Source: CAKZSB01 sp964573105
Lineage (GTDB): Bacteria > Pseudomonadota > Gammaproteobacteria > Granulosicoccales > Granulosicoccaceae
Direction: 5' to 3'
Assembly (NCBI GenBank): GCA_964573105.1
Contig: CAZNIS010000002.1
Span: 1-64,000, forward strand
Length of the DNA stretch: 64,000 nt
The translations under genes were made by a program, and so were the position numbers. The notes beneath the pieces are model-generated. The model did no database searches and was not told the DNA's origin. It saw nothing but the letters and a program-made list of their open reading frames with translations. Within the stretch, counting starts at the first letter, position 1. Every line of letters starts with the position of its first letter. Of this stretch, positions 9,024 through 17,793 are shown one piece after another.

Positions 9024-10148
9024 ATGCGCGCAGACGCGCCACGGCTGTTTAGCCCCGTCGCGATCGGGTCGGTCGAGTTGCCCAATCGTATTGTCGTCTC
9101 GCCGATGTGTCAGTACAGCGCGAGCGACGGTTGCGCCAATGCCTGGCACCAGATGCATTTGGGCAGCCTCGCCATCTCTGGTGCTGGTTTGCTGTTTGTC
9201 GAGGCGACTGCGGTTACGCCTTCCGGGCGAATTACGCCCGGCTGTCTGGGGATCTACGATGATGCGTCGCGGCTTGCGCAACATGAGCTCGTACGCAGCA
9301 TTCGCGCGGTCTCGAATATTCCATTGGCGATGCAAATCGGACACGCGGGCCGCAAAGCGTCCAGTGCCGTGCCCTGGCAGGGCGGGCAGCTACTGGACGC
9401 CGCCGATGGCGGCTGGCAAACGGTCGCACCGTCCGCGCTGGCACAACATCCCGATGAAGTACCACCGCAAGCCATGTCCGCTGCTGATATTGTCGCCCTG
9501 ATCGATGATTTCGTCAGCGCGGCGCGCGCAGCACACGAGGCTGGATACGATCTCCTGGAACTGCACTTTGCCCACGGCTATCTGATACATCAGTTTCTCT
9601 CACCGCTGGCCAACAATCGGACTGATGAATTCGGTGGCTCGCTCGAGAATCGAATGCGTCTGGCGCAACAGATTTTTCTCGCAGTGCATGAAGAGGTCGG
9701 TGGTGATCTACCCGTAGGGGTGCGTCTTTCGGCCACCGACTGGGTTGCGCAGGGTTGGGATATCGATCAGAGCCTGCAGCTTTGCCAGGCGCTTGATCAA
9801 TCCGGTTGCGCCTTTTTTGATGTCTCTTCCGGCGGTCTGTCTCCGGCCCAGCAGATTCCACTGGCGCCTGGCTATCAGGTAGCGTTTGCCCGGCAGATCA
9901 GGCAGGCCGTCAGTGCGCCGGTGATGGCGGTTGGGCTGATCACCGAGCCCGAGCAGGCGGAAGCTATTGTGACCAACGGCGAGGCAGATATGGTTGCCAT
10001 GGCCCGGGCCTTTTTGTTTGACCCGCGCTGGCCGTGGCGAGCGGCAGCGGCGCTCGGCGCGACCGTGGTGCCGCCGTCACAGTACAGTCGCTGTCTGCCT
10101 GCCGGCGCCGCGCCCGTGTTCGGCATCAGCCGGGTGGGACAGCGCTAG
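9024..10148 (+). CDS. NADH:flavin oxidoreductase, Old Yellow Enzyme family (YqjM-like)
   Basis: FMN-dependent ene-reductases of this family reduce activated C=C bonds. The 374-residue protein is a TIM barrel. It shows the YqjM-subclass cysteine motif VSPMCQYSA near the N-terminus, the substrate motif LHFAHGYLIHQFLSP (His/Tyr region), the conserved NNRTDEFGGSLENRMR, and the FMN-phosphate end ADMVAMARAFLFDPRWPWR. Length and motifs are complete. It lies just after a small membrane protein gene. The physiological substrate cannot be told from sequence. Confidence 0.92.
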   Translation: MRADAPRLFSPVAIGSVELPNRIVVSPMCQYSASDGCANAWHQMHLGSLAISGAGLLFVEATAVTPSGRITPGCLGIYDDASRLAQHELVRSIRAVSNIPLAMQIGHAGRKASSAVPWQGGQLLDAADGGWQTVAPSALAQHPDEVPPQAMSAADIVALIDDFVSAARAAHEAGYDLLELHFAHGYLIHQFLSPLANNRTDEFGGSLENRMRLAQQIFLAVHEEVGGDLPVGVRLSATDWVAQGWDIDQSLQLCQALDQSGCAFFDVSSGGLSPAQQIPLAPGYQVAFARQIRQAVSAPVMAVGLITEPEQAEAIVTNGEADMVAMARAFLFDPRWPWRAAAALGATVVPPSQYSRCLPAGAAPVFGISRVGQR

Positions 10149-10314
10149 GCTGTAGCGGCTGGCCAATTATCTTGAGTGCGGCCCGGGAAGTAACAGCTAG
10201 TCGGGTGATGTAGTCGCCCATGCTTTGGCGGGTGCCACTTGAGTGCGCGCGGCCGACGCTGGTATAACGGTCAGATGCCGGGCATACCCCCGAACATTGA
10301 TCCAGGAACCTGAG

Positions 10315-11268
10315 ATGACCGCTCCCTACCGCGCCGATCACGTCGGCAGCCTGCTTCGCCCCGAGTCCGTCGTCACGGCTCGAGCGCAACACCTGCAAGC
10401 GGGCACCCTGTCTGCGGCCGAGCTACGCCAGGTTGAGGATGATGCAATCGCCGAGGCTGTTTCAATGCAGGAGTCGGTCGGTCTGCGTGCGGTGACCGAC
10501 GGCGAGTACCGGCGCGCGTTCTGGCACTACGATTTCATGGGCGGGCTGACCGGTCTGGACCTGGTGTCGCGCGATGAAAACGAAGGCGTGCAGTTCGCCG
10601 GTGTCAAGTTGCCGCCGGTCTTTCCGACGATCACCGCGAAACTCGACTTTCCCGCCGATCACCCGATGCTCGATCACTATCGCTATGTNNNNNNNNNNNN
10701 NNNNNNNNNNNNNNNNNNNNNNNNNNNNNNNNNNNNNNNNNNNNNNNNNNNNNNNNNNNNNNNNNNNNNNNNNNNNNNNNNNNNNNNNTGGCTGATTGGC
10801 GCCTATGCTGACACGCTGGAGAAAGCGATATCCGATCGTCCGTCAGACATGACGATCGGCATGCATCTGTGTCGGGGCAATTTTCGCTCGACACACGCGG
10901 CGGAAGGCGCGTACGACCCAGCTGCGGACGCGATCTTCAATCGCACCAGCATCGATGTCTATTTCATGGAGTACGATACCGATCGCGCCGGTGGACTGGA
11001 GCCGTTGAAACTGCTGCCCAAAGGCAAAAAGCGCGTCATGCCCGGCTTTATCACCACCAAGAGCGGTGTTCTGGAAAGCGTTGATGACATCCAGCGTCAG
11101 CTCGACAAGGCGGCAGCCTGCGTCGATATCGACCAGCTGGGCATTGCTCCGCAATGTGGCTTCGCCTCGACCGAACACGGCAATACGCTCAGTCAGGACG
11201 AGCAGCGCCGCAAGCTGGAGCTGGTTGTGCAGGTGGCCGAGCGTGTCTGGGGCGGAGTGGAGGCCTGA
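10315..11268 (+). CDS. MetE C-terminal-like (cobalamin-independent) methyltransferase, interrupted by a scaffold gap
   Basis: The product starts MTAPYRADHVGSLLRP, typical of stand-alone MetE_C-like proteins of the YxjG/YxjH type, which move methyl groups to thiols such as homocysteine. Zinc-site motifs are visible: MHLCRGNFR and, near the C-terminus, DQLGIAPQCGFAST with its cysteine. The ATG at 10315 has AGGAA upstream. A 100-N gap replaces the middle. The nominal product is 317 residues, whereas the family is nearer 370, so the real gap is probably longer than 100 bases. The catalytic half after the gap is in frame only nominally. The methyl donor is unknown. Confidence 0.82.
   Translation: MTAPYRADHVGSLLRPESVVTARAQHLQAGTLSAAELRQVEDDAIAEAVSMQESVGLRAVTDGEYRRAFWHYDFMGGLTGLDLVSRDENEGVQFAGVKLPPVFPTITAKLDFPADHPMLDHYRYXXXXXXXXXXXXXXXXXXXXXXXXXXXXXXXXXXWLIGAYADTLEKAISDRPSDMTIGMHLCRGNFRSTHAAEGAYDPAADAIFNRTSIDVYFMEYDTDRAGGLEPLKLLPKGKKRVMPGFITTKSGVLESVDDIQRQLDKAAACVDIDQLGIAPQCGFASTEHGNTLSQDEQRRKLELVVQVAERVWGGVEA
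10689..10788. other. Scaffold gap of 100 N inside the MetE-like gene
   Basis: A run of exactly 100 N, a conventional placeholder, so the true length is unknown. Both flanks belong to the same gene. Confidence 0.95.
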
Positions 11269-11376
11269 GTGACACGTTGCAGCGGTGAGTGGCTGGCTGC
11301 TTTTCGCGAGATAGCGCACATCTGGCCAGAACCTTGATTATAAGGTAAGTGACGGTTGATCATCGGCGAAAACAGG

Positions 11377-11405
11377 TTGACCTGACGGGCATAGCTGCCT
11401 AAAAT
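11377..11405 (+). promoter_or_regulatory. Sigma-70 promoter for rplU
   Basis: TTGACC at 11377-11382, a 17-base spacer and TAAAAT at 11400-11405 form a near-consensus promoter 57 bases ahead of the rplU ATG. It predicts a leader of about 50 bases ending in the ribosome binding site GGGAGA. Confidence 0.6.
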
Positions 11406-11461
11406 TAGCGGTTTTGCAATCTGACGGGCCCTTTGCGTCCGGGTCTTGTTTGGGAGACATC

Positions 11462-12121
11462 ATGTACGCGGTAATCAAAACCGGCGGAAAACAATATCGG
11501 GTCGCCCCCGGCGATCGACTCAAGGTCGAGTCACTGGTAGCCGAACAGGGGGCAACGGTAAGCCTCGGTTCCGTGCTGATGCTCAGCGACGGCGACAACA
11601 TTACCGTAGGTGCCCCTGAAATTGACGGCGCCAGCGTGTCTGCTGAGGTGCTCTCTCACGGACGTGGCAAGAAGATCGAGGTGATCAAATTTCGTCGCCG
11701 CAAGCACTATCGCCGGCAGATGGGTCATCGCCAGAACTACACCGAACTGCGCATCACCGGAATCACTGGCAGCGACGGGCAGACCATGGCAAGTGCCCCG
11801 GTAGTCGCAGAGCCGGCACCAGCACCAGCCGCTGAGGCGCCAGCTGCTCCGGAAGCACCCGCCGCTTCAGAAGCACCTGCTGCAGACGGCCCGCGTTTCA
11901 AAGGGCTTGATGCACCGCAGGGCGAGAAGGACGACCTGACTCGCATCAACGGTATTGGTCCGGTTATCGAAGAGACCCTGAACGGCATGGGCATCTTTCA
12001 CTTTCATCAGATCGCGGCGTTTACTGAAGAAGATATCGAGATGGTCAACGATGACATCAGTTTTCCGGGTCGAATCGAACGCGAAGAGTGGATCAGTCAG
12101 GCCAAGGAACTTGCCGGCTAG
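11462..12121 (+). CDS. rplU: 50S ribosomal protein L21 with C-terminal helix-hairpin-helix-like extension
   Basis: Residues 1-103 are a normal L21 (MYAVIKTGGKQYRVAPGD, then KFRRRKHYRRQMGHRQ for 23S rRNA contact). An Ala/Pro/Glu linker follows at about 110-145. Residues 146-219 form a helix-hairpin-helix-like domain containing DLTRINGIGPVIEETLNGMG and an acidic end. Similar extended L21 proteins occur mainly in alphaproteobacteria; usual L21 is near 103 residues. The start has GGGAGA at 11452-11457. The expected neighbour rpmA (L27) is absent: a terminator follows directly. Whether this is the only L21 gene cannot be seen here. Confidence 0.95.
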   Translation: MYAVIKTGGKQYRVAPGDRLKVESLVAEQGATVSLGSVLMLSDGDNITVGAPEIDGASVSAEVLSHGRGKKIEVIKFRRRKHYRRQMGHRQNYTELRITGITGSDGQTMASAPVVAEPAPAPAAEAPAAPEAPAASEAPAADGPRFKGLDAPQGEKDDLTRINGIGPVIEETLNGMGIFHFHQIAAFTEEDIEMVNDDISFPGRIEREEWISQAKELAG

Positions 12122-12142
12122 TCATCTCGACATGCAAGTTTG

Positions 12143-12174
12143 AAAAAAATGGCGCCAACGGCGCCATTTTTTTT
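12143..12174 (+). terminator. Rho-independent terminator of rplU
   Basis: GGCGCC at 12151-12156 and GGCGCC at 12160-12165 pair around AAC, extended by an A-run/T-run, and are followed by TTTTTTTT. It ends rplU as a single-gene unit. It also shows that an ATG inside it (12140) is not the start of the next gene. Confidence 0.9.
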
Positions 12175-12205
12175 GCCAATGCCAAATACCACAGCGGGAA
12201 ACACC

Positions 12206-12967
12206 ATGTTCACCAGAGCGATCACCCGAAAGCCTTGCGACAACATGATCAACGGGCTGACCAGCGCGTCGCTGGGTAAGCCCGACTACGCGCTCGCGCT
12301 TGAGCAGCACGCCGACTATACCAATGCTCTGGTCGAGTGCGGGCTGAACGTCGATTGCATCGACGCTGACAATCAATACCCTGACTGCACTTTCATCGAA
12401 GATACGGCGCTGGTAACTGCCCAGTGGGCGATTGTGACGCGACCCGGCGCCGATAGCCGGCGTGGCGAGACCGTCGCTGTGGAACGGCAGCTGGCACATC
12501 ATTTTCCGACGATCCACAAGATCGAAGCACCGGGCACGCTGGATGCCGGCGACGTCATGATGGTGGGCAAGCATTTTTTTATCGGGCTGTCAGAGCGCAC
12601 CAATGCCGCCGGTGCCAACGCATTGATCGCGCTGCTCGAGACGCTGGGCTGTAGCGGCACGAGCGTATCGATGAACGATATGCTGCACCTGAAAACCGGA
12701 CTGAGCTATCTGGAGAACAACGTTTTGCTCGTCAGCGGGGAGTTCGTCGGCAATCCACTGTTCGAGTCGTTCGATTGCATCGAGGTGGATGCCAGTGAGG
12801 CCTATGCGGCAAACAGCGTCTGGATCAACGGCACCGTGCTCGTGCCTGCCGGCAACCCGCGCACAGCCGGTGCTATTGCCGCAGCGGGTTACCAGGTGCG
12901 GGAAGTCTCGATATCTGAGTTTCGCAAGCTCGATGGCGGGCTTAGCTGTCTATCGTTGCGGTTTTAA
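12206..12967 (+). CDS. Dimethylarginine dimethylaminohydrolase (DDAH family)
   Basis: This pentein-fold enzyme hydrolyses N-omega-methylated arginines to citrulline and methylamines. The 253-residue length matches the Pseudomonas enzyme (254). The catalytic triad is visible as the acidic residue in TLDAGDV (Asp113), His161 in NDMLHLKTGL, and Cys248 in DGGLSCLSLRF close to the C-terminus. Substrate-binding DNQYPDCTFIED is present. I chose the ATG at 12206; the upstream ATG at 12140 lies in the rplU terminator. It converges on the DadA-like gene with only 3 bases between stops. Arginine deiminase is a related alternative but is much longer. Confidence 0.88.
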   Translation: MFTRAITRKPCDNMINGLTSASLGKPDYALALEQHADYTNALVECGLNVDCIDADNQYPDCTFIEDTALVTAQWAIVTRPGADSRRGETVAVERQLAHHFPTIHKIEAPGTLDAGDVMMVGKHFFIGLSERTNAAGANALIALLETLGCSGTSVSMNDMLHLKTGLSYLENNVLLVSGEFVGNPLFESFDCIEVDASEAYAANSVWINGTVLVPAGNPRTAGAIAAAGYQVREVSISEFRKLDGGLSCLSLRF

Positions 12968-12970
12968 CTA

Positions 12971-14230
12971 TTAGAAGCGATCAATCGAATAAGGGGTCAG
13001 GTTGATATCAGTCTGGTTTTTGGTGATGAGCTGGGCCAGCAACTGGCCGGTCCTGGGCCCGCCGGTGAGGCCGACGTGCTGATGGCCAAAGCCGACAAAA
13101 AGATTGGCAAGTTCCGGCACCTTGCCAATAACCGGAACCGAATCGATGGGGGCTGGCCGGTGGCCCAGCCATTCTCGCGTCTCGCCCCATTTCAGTCCCG
13201 GTATGACCTGATGGATCTGACGTTTCAGCAGTTCTATCGGCGCCTGATTGGCACCGGCGACCAGGCCGCCGAATTCCACCATGCCAGCCACTCGCAGGCG
13301 GCCATCCATCGGCGTCAGTACGAACTTGCCCGATGCAATCATTGACGGCGCGCGCGGCACAATGTTGGGCTCGTAGAGCTCGATGTGGTAGCCGCGTTCT
13401 GCCTCCAGTGGCACGTTGCGACCGACAATCTTCAGCAATTTGGCCGACCAGGCGCCGGCTGCCAGTACCACCGCGCTGCCAATGATCGACTCACCACCGG
13501 CTCGGACGCCACTGACCTGTCCGTTTTCGCGAATGATGTCGTCGACATCTGCCTGGACAATCCTTCCGCCCTGTTGCTCGAAGTGGCCGGCCATGTGTTT
13601 GACATAGGCGCCCGGGTCACTGATGCGGCCGTGATCGTGCACCGAGCAGGCAAAGTTCAGCTCGTCACCGAACACGTCATCGAACTCGGTAAACGCCTTG
13701 CCTTCGTATTCTGTCCAGTGAAAGCCGTGTTGACGACGCGTATCCCATCCAAATCGATCGGATTCGAAATGGGCGCGGTCGCGATAGACGTAAACGTAGG
13801 GCTCATCGTTAATCCATCGCTCGGCACCGGTGCCGGCCGCCAGCGCCTGATGGTCGCGCAGGCTGTTGCCGAGGATTGGCCCAAGTGCGGTGGCAATGGC
13901 GGCGACCTTTTCGGGTTTGCAGTGCGAGAGATACTTACCCAGCCACGGCAGCATGCGGGGCAGATAGCTCCAGTTGACAAACAGTGGTTGATCGCGGTCA
14001 AGCAACATACCGGGTGCCTTGCGGATCAGGCCCGGCACGGTGACCGGCACCACTGAAGCGGACGCCAGTACCCCGGCGTTGCCAAAGCTGGTGCCGCCGG
14101 CGGGACCAACCCGATCGATCACGATGGACTGCCGTCCGGCGCGTTGCAACCAGATCGCCGTGGCGATGCCGACGATGCCGGCCCCGATGATAATAACCGG
14201 TGCATCCTTCTGGTTGTTGGGTTCAGTCAT
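12971..14230 (-). CDS. FAD-dependent D-amino-acid dehydrogenase-like oxidoreductase (DAO/DadA family)
   Basis: The product starts with the dinucleotide-binding motif VIIIGAGIVGIATAIWLQRAG (residues about 12-32). It continues with an FAD contact GTSFGNAG, the DadA-like segment in the middle, and the C-terminal VGFGHQHVGLTGGPRTGQLL characteristic of DAO-fold oxidases. The product is 419 residues from the ATG at 14230, close to the usual 410-430. An open frame continues upstream to 14656 but its codons look non-coding. Family members deaminate D-amino acids or secondary amines to 2-oxo acids and pass electrons to the respiratory chain. The exact substrate is unknown. Confidence 0.88.
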   Translation of the reverse strand: MTEPNNQKDAPVIIIGAGIVGIATAIWLQRAGRQSIVIDRVGPAGGTSFGNAGVLASASVVPVTVPGLIRKAPGMLLDRDQPLFVNWSYLPRMLPWLGKYLSHCKPEKVAAIATALGPILGNSLRDHQALAAGTGAERWINDEPYVYVYRDRAHFESDRFGWDTRRQHGFHWTEYEGKAFTEFDDVFGDELNFACSVHDHGRISDPGAYVKHMAGHFEQQGGRIVQADVDDIIRENGQVSGVRAGGESIIGSAVVLAAGAWSAKLLKIVGRNVPLEAERGYHIELYEPNIVPRAPSMIASGKFVLTPMDGRLRVAGMVEFGGLVAGANQAPIELLKRQIHQVIPGLKWGETREWLGHRPAPIDSVPVIGKVPELANLFVGFGHQHVGLTGGPRTGQLLAQLITKNQTDINLTPYSIDRF

Positions 14231-14395
14231 CTGCCTGTCATCGTGTCGTGCATCCTGAGGGTGGCCATTTTGCGCTAGTTTGATAGAACTGTTCAATGAC
14301 GATCGGACACTGTTCCACAGTCGGTCGGTTCGCATGGCCGCGTTGGACGCATTGCAATAGAATCGACCGGACCTACACGACCTGGGGGAGACAGT

Positions 14396-14791
14396 GTGTC
14401 CGTGCCGATTGGTGTGATAGAGCGCATACGGGAATGCGTGAATAGTGACACTGCGCTTGTGCGCCGTGGGCGCTTTGTGAGTCTGGTTTTTCTGTTGGGC
14501 GTGGGTGAACAGGACTATCTGGTATCGATTGAAAGCGGCCGGGTGGTCGATATTTCGCCGCGTGCGCTGGCTACCACGACAGGGCGTTTCACGATACGAG
14601 CTGATGCCTCTACCTGGCTGGAACACTGGAAGCCGATGCCAGTGCGCGACTATCACGATTTGTTCAGTATGCTGCCCAAGCGCCTTGCCGTCATCGATGG
14701 CGATTTGCTGCCGTTGATGCAGAACCTCCAGTATTTCAAGGATGTGCTGTCAAGCATTCGCGGCAAAGGAGTCAGTGATGCCACAGTTTGA
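14396..14791 (+). CDS. SCP2-like small protein, translationally coupled to a hydrolase
   Basis: The 131-residue product has the pattern of sterol-carrier-protein-2-like domains: hydrophobic strands (FVSLVFLLGVGEQDYLVSIESG), a tryptophan turn (WLEHWKP) and the end IDGDLLPLMQNLQYFKDVL. No signal peptide is present. It starts at a GTG with GGGGGAGA just upstream and overlaps the next gene by 14 bases, so the two are almost certainly co-translated. The small protein may bind a hydrophobic ligand used by the hydrolase. The family assignment rests on pattern only. Confidence 0.6.
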   Translation: MSVPIGVIERIRECVNSDTALVRRGRFVSLVFLLGVGEQDYLVSIESGRVVDISPRALATTTGRFTIRADASTWLEHWKPMPVRDYHDLFSMLPKRLAVIDGDLLPLMQNLQYFKDVLSSIRGKGVSDATV

Positions 14792-15626
14792 ACCCATTGT
14801 CGGCCGATATTTCTTAATGCAGATCGGTGGTGACGAGTGTCGGATCTACGTTGAAGAAGCTGGAAGTGGCATACCACTACTGTGTCTGCACACAGCGGGC
14901 TCCGATGCCCGGCAGTTTCGCCATTTGATGTGCGATGCCGATATCACTGATCACTACCGTGTCATCGCGTTTGATCTGCCGTGGCATGGCAAATCGAATC
15001 CACCAGACGGCTACCGCGATCGCGAGTACCAACTAACCACCGAATTGTACAAAGAAATAGTGATGTCATTTTGTCAGGCCTACGAGCTCGACGACCCGGT
15101 GGTGATGGGGTGTTCAATGGGTGGCCGGATTGTGCTGCATCTGGCACTCGAACAGGCTGAATACTTTCGTTCGGTGATAGCGCTTGAAGGAGCCGACAAG
15201 CTCGATGCCTACTATGAACTGGACTGGTTGCACCGGCCGGACGTCCACGGCGGTGAAGTGTGTGCCGCGTTTGTCAGTGCTCAGGTCGCACCGCAGAGTC
15301 CGGACAACTACCGCTGGGAAACGCTCTGGCACTATATGCAGGGAGGGCCCGGTGTGTTCAAGGGGGATTTGTATTTCTATTGGCACGACGGTGACTTCGA
15401 TGATCGTTCACCGCTGATCGATACCGAAGTCTGTCCGGTCTATTTGCTATCCGGTGAGTATGATTGCTCCTGCACGCCGGAACGCACGCTTGCCACCGCC
15501 GATCGTATTAAAGGGGCCGAAGCAATTATTATGGAGGGGATGGGGCACTTCCCGATGTCCGAAAATCCGCAGGCTTTCAGAGCCCATCTGCTGCCGGTGT
15601 TGAAACAGATTCGATCCGCGGGATAA
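14778..15626 (+). CDS. Alpha/beta-fold hydrolase
   Basis: The 282-residue product shows a complete serine-hydrolase triad. The oxyanion region is LLCLHTAGSDA, the nucleophile elbow VMGCSMGGRIV (Ser), an acid is in LLSGEYDCSCTP (Asp), and the histidine is in GMGHFPMSENP. The domain order resembles C-C bond hydrolases and esterases of the MhpC type. The ATG at 14778 has AAAGGA upstream and lies inside the 3' end of the SCP2-like gene. The substrate is unknown; the coupling suggests a lipid-like or aromatic compound. Confidence 0.85.
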   Translation: MPQFEPIVGRYFLMQIGGDECRIYVEEAGSGIPLLCLHTAGSDARQFRHLMCDADITDHYRVIAFDLPWHGKSNPPDGYRDREYQLTTELYKEIVMSFCQAYELDDPVVMGCSMGGRIVLHLALEQAEYFRSVIALEGADKLDAYYELDWLHRPDVHGGEVCAAFVSAQVAPQSPDNYRWETLWHYMQGGPGVFKGDLYFYWHDGDFDDRSPLIDTEVCPVYLLSGEYDCSCTPERTLATADRIKGAEAIIMEGMGHFPMSENPQAFRAHLLPVLKQIRSAG

Positions 15627-15635
15627 GTTGGCATG

Positions 15636-15659
15636 CGCCAGCGCTACGATGCGCTGGCG
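15636..15659. terminator. Hairpin between convergent genes, possible bidirectional terminator
   Basis: CGCCAGCGC (15636-15644) and GCGCTGGCG (15651-15659) form a perfect 9-bp stem with a 6-base loop. It sits 9 bases after the hydrolase stop and 13 bases before the end of the convergent LpxO-like gene. There is no T-run. Confidence 0.5.
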
Positions 15660-15672
15660 ACTAGGGATAGCC

Positions 15673-16656
15673 TTAGACCAGTGAGCCGAAAAATGCAGTG
15701 ATCAATGACACGATGCCGCTTAATAACAGCACCAGTAAAAGCAGCAACACGGCGTTCAGCGACCATTTCACCAGCAGGTATAAACTGCGATTGGTGCGCT
15801 TTAGCTCTTTGGATTTCGCCAATATCGGTGACAACCGGTAGAAGATACGGCTAAACAAACCAGAGTCATCCTCGGCCAGATTCGGCACTAACAGCTGGCT
15901 GCAGATTTTTTTGTAGAAGAAATTGAAAATGCGGCCCGGTAAAAACATCGGCCGCTCGATATCGCACATCAGAATCAGGCGTGTGGTGTCTGTGTTGTTG
16001 TGCGCGTGGTGCAGGTAGGTTTCGTCAAACAACAAGGGCTGCCCATCGCGCCAGGAGTGGACGTTGTCGTCAATGCTGATGTAACAGCGATCATCATTGG
16101 GTGTGCTGAGCCCGAGGTGGTAGCGCAGTGAACAGGCGATAGGATCCAGGTGTCGGGTCAGTTTCGAACCTGGCGGTAGTACGGTGAACATGGCCCCATT
16201 AACCGATTTTGTCTGCGACAGAATCTCGATGGTTTTTGGACACAGACGGGCAGCGGAGTTGTGCACGGTGCCATACCAGGTCAGGTAGAACTTGCTCCAG
16301 CCGTACTTGTAGAACGTGCGAAAGCCGACATCGTAGTAGCTTTGGTTGTCGGCATCGGTCGTTGCATCGAAGTATCCGTTGCGGTGCAACTCCAGCGCCT
16401 CATCACGAAGCACTTCCCAGTTGTCACGCAGCACTTGCAATTCCGGGTATTTGTCCAGATCCAGGATCGGGTCGCTGGCCTTGCGCTGCGAGAAGCCGTA
16501 CAAAAATACATTGAGTGGTGCGAAGATCGGCCAGCCCTTGCGAAAGTACTCTATGGGGCCGGTAAACCGCACCTCGCCGCGAAACCTGTATACGTAAACC
16601 AGGGACAGGGCAGGGAACAGGATAAAGCAGATAAGCGCGATGCTGATGGTCGACAT
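15673..16656 (-). CDS. LpxO-like Fe(II)/2-oxoglutarate aspartyl/asparaginyl beta-hydroxylase family protein
   Basis: The 327-residue product has an N-terminal membrane segment (ISIALICFILFPALSLVYVY), a cytoplasmic catalytic domain and a hydrophobic C-terminal anchor (about residues 295-322). The double-stranded beta-helix motifs are GSKLTRHLDPIACSLRYHLG (iron His/Asp) and FDETYLHHAHNNTDTTRLIL (second His, 2-oxoglutarate Arg). LpxO adds a 2-hydroxyl to lipid A secondary acyl chains at the inner membrane. This layout fits, but other membrane-bound family members exist. The gene stands alone. Confidence 0.82.
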   Translation of the reverse strand: MSTISIALICFILFPALSLVYVYRFRGEVRFTGPIEYFRKGWPIFAPLNVFLYGFSQRKASDPILDLDKYPELQVLRDNWEVLRDEALELHRNGYFDATTDADNQSYYDVGFRTFYKYGWSKFYLTWYGTVHNSAARLCPKTIEILSQTKSVNGAMFTVLPPGSKLTRHLDPIACSLRYHLGLSTPNDDRCYISIDDNVHSWRDGQPLLFDETYLHHAHNNTDTTRLILMCDIERPMFLPGRIFNFFYKKICSQLLVPNLAEDDSGLFSRIFYRLSPILAKSKELKRTNRSLYLLVKWSLNAVLLLLLVLLLSGIVSLITAFFGSLV

Positions 16657-16857
16657 ACAGAATTCTTGTTTAGGTCAGCGGGCAGATGTGAGTGAGGAGC
16701 GTCAACCTCTGGCGCTCATCAGACGTATTGTCCGACGACTGCCCGCTGCGGAATATGACAGTTCATCCATTAGTCGGCATCAGCTGCGCGAGTATTGGCT
16801 CTTTGCCGGTGGTCCGGGTATCAGTATTCTTTAGCCATCGAAGACTCAGGGGGCACC

Positions 16858-17745
16858 ATGCAAACGATCGGATTCATTGGCCTTGGCGTGATGGGGGAGC
16901 CGATGTGTCGGCATCTGCTGCAAAAAGGTAAGGACGCGACGGTTTTGATTGCCGATCTCGATCCGGCACCGCTGCAGCGGCTGGCCGAGTGCGGAGCCCA
17001 GGTGCTGCCGAATGTGCGAGCGGTGTTTGATGCCGCTGACATGGTTTTCATGTCGCTGCCTTCCGGGAAACAGGTAGAACAGGTAGTGAAAGACTCGGGG
17101 TGGCTCGATGCCGAAGCAGCGAATCGAGCTGCTTGCACACTGGTGGATTTGGGGACCACGCCGGTGGATCTGACCCGCGAACTCGCACAGCAGTTGAGTG
17201 CCAACGGCATCGACTACATGGACGCGCCGGTCGCCCGCACCCGACAGGCGGCAGAACAGGGCACGCTTGCGATCATGGCCGGCGGGTCGGAATCAGTATA
17301 CGAGCGAGTGGCGCCCTGGCTGCGGCTGTTCGCCAGCGACGTGATGCATTGCGGCGGTCACGGCAGTGGTCAGGTGGTGAAAATTCTCAACAATATGGTG
17401 TTGTTTCAAACCGTGATGGGTTTGTCTGAAGCGCTGGCAGTTGGCGAGGCGGCGGGCGTCTCGGGGCAGACACTGTTTAATGCCCTGGCGAACGGTTCGG
17501 CCGACAGCTTCGCGTTGCGCAACCACGGCATGAAGGCGCTGCTACCCGATACCTTTCCGCTGCAGGCATTCTCCACCCAGTATGCCAACAAGGATCTGGA
17601 CTATGCGCTGCAGCTTGCCGAGGCGGGTGGTTATCGTTTGCAGGGCGCCGAGACGGTACAGCGTCTGTTCGCCACTGCGACCGAACAGGGCTTTGGCGAT
17701 CACTACTGGCCGGTCATTGGCCGCGTGGTGGAACGTAAAAGCTAG
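16858..17745 (+). CDS. NAD(P)-dependent 3-hydroxyisobutyrate dehydrogenase-family protein
   Basis: The 295-residue beta-hydroxyacid dehydrogenase has the Rossmann start IGFIGLGVMGEPMCRHLL. It also has the substrate motif MDAPVARTRQAAEQGTLAIMAGG and a catalytic lysine in GSGQVVKILNNM. The ATG at 16858 follows AGGGGG. Family members oxidise 3-hydroxyisobutyrate (valine degradation), tartronate semialdehyde or related acids. mmsA about 11 kb downstream makes the valine link possible but not certain. It is 48 bases upstream of an amidase on the same strand. Confidence 0.85.
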   Translation: MQTIGFIGLGVMGEPMCRHLLQKGKDATVLIADLDPAPLQRLAECGAQVLPNVRAVFDAADMVFMSLPSGKQVEQVVKDSGWLDAEAANRAACTLVDLGTTPVDLTRELAQQLSANGIDYMDAPVARTRQAAEQGTLAIMAGGSESVYERVAPWLRLFASDVMHCGGHGSGQVVKILNNMVLFQTVMGLSEALAVGEAAGVSGQTLFNALANGSADSFALRNHGMKALLPDTFPLQAFSTQYANKDLDYALQLAEAGGYRLQGAETVQRLFATATEQGFGDHYWPVIGRVVERKS

Positions 17746-17793
17746 CCGCAGCTGCTGGTAAACTAGCGAGTTCACCTGCAACGGGAATCTGGC

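Noticed and set aside
12140..12205. Earlier ATG for the dimethylargininase
   Set aside because: It lies inside the rplU terminator hairpin and would add residues not found in the family.
14231..14656. Upstream extension of the DadA-like gene to 14656
   Set aside because: The extra 142 residues have no domain pattern and the flavin-binding motif sits where expected if translation starts at 14230.
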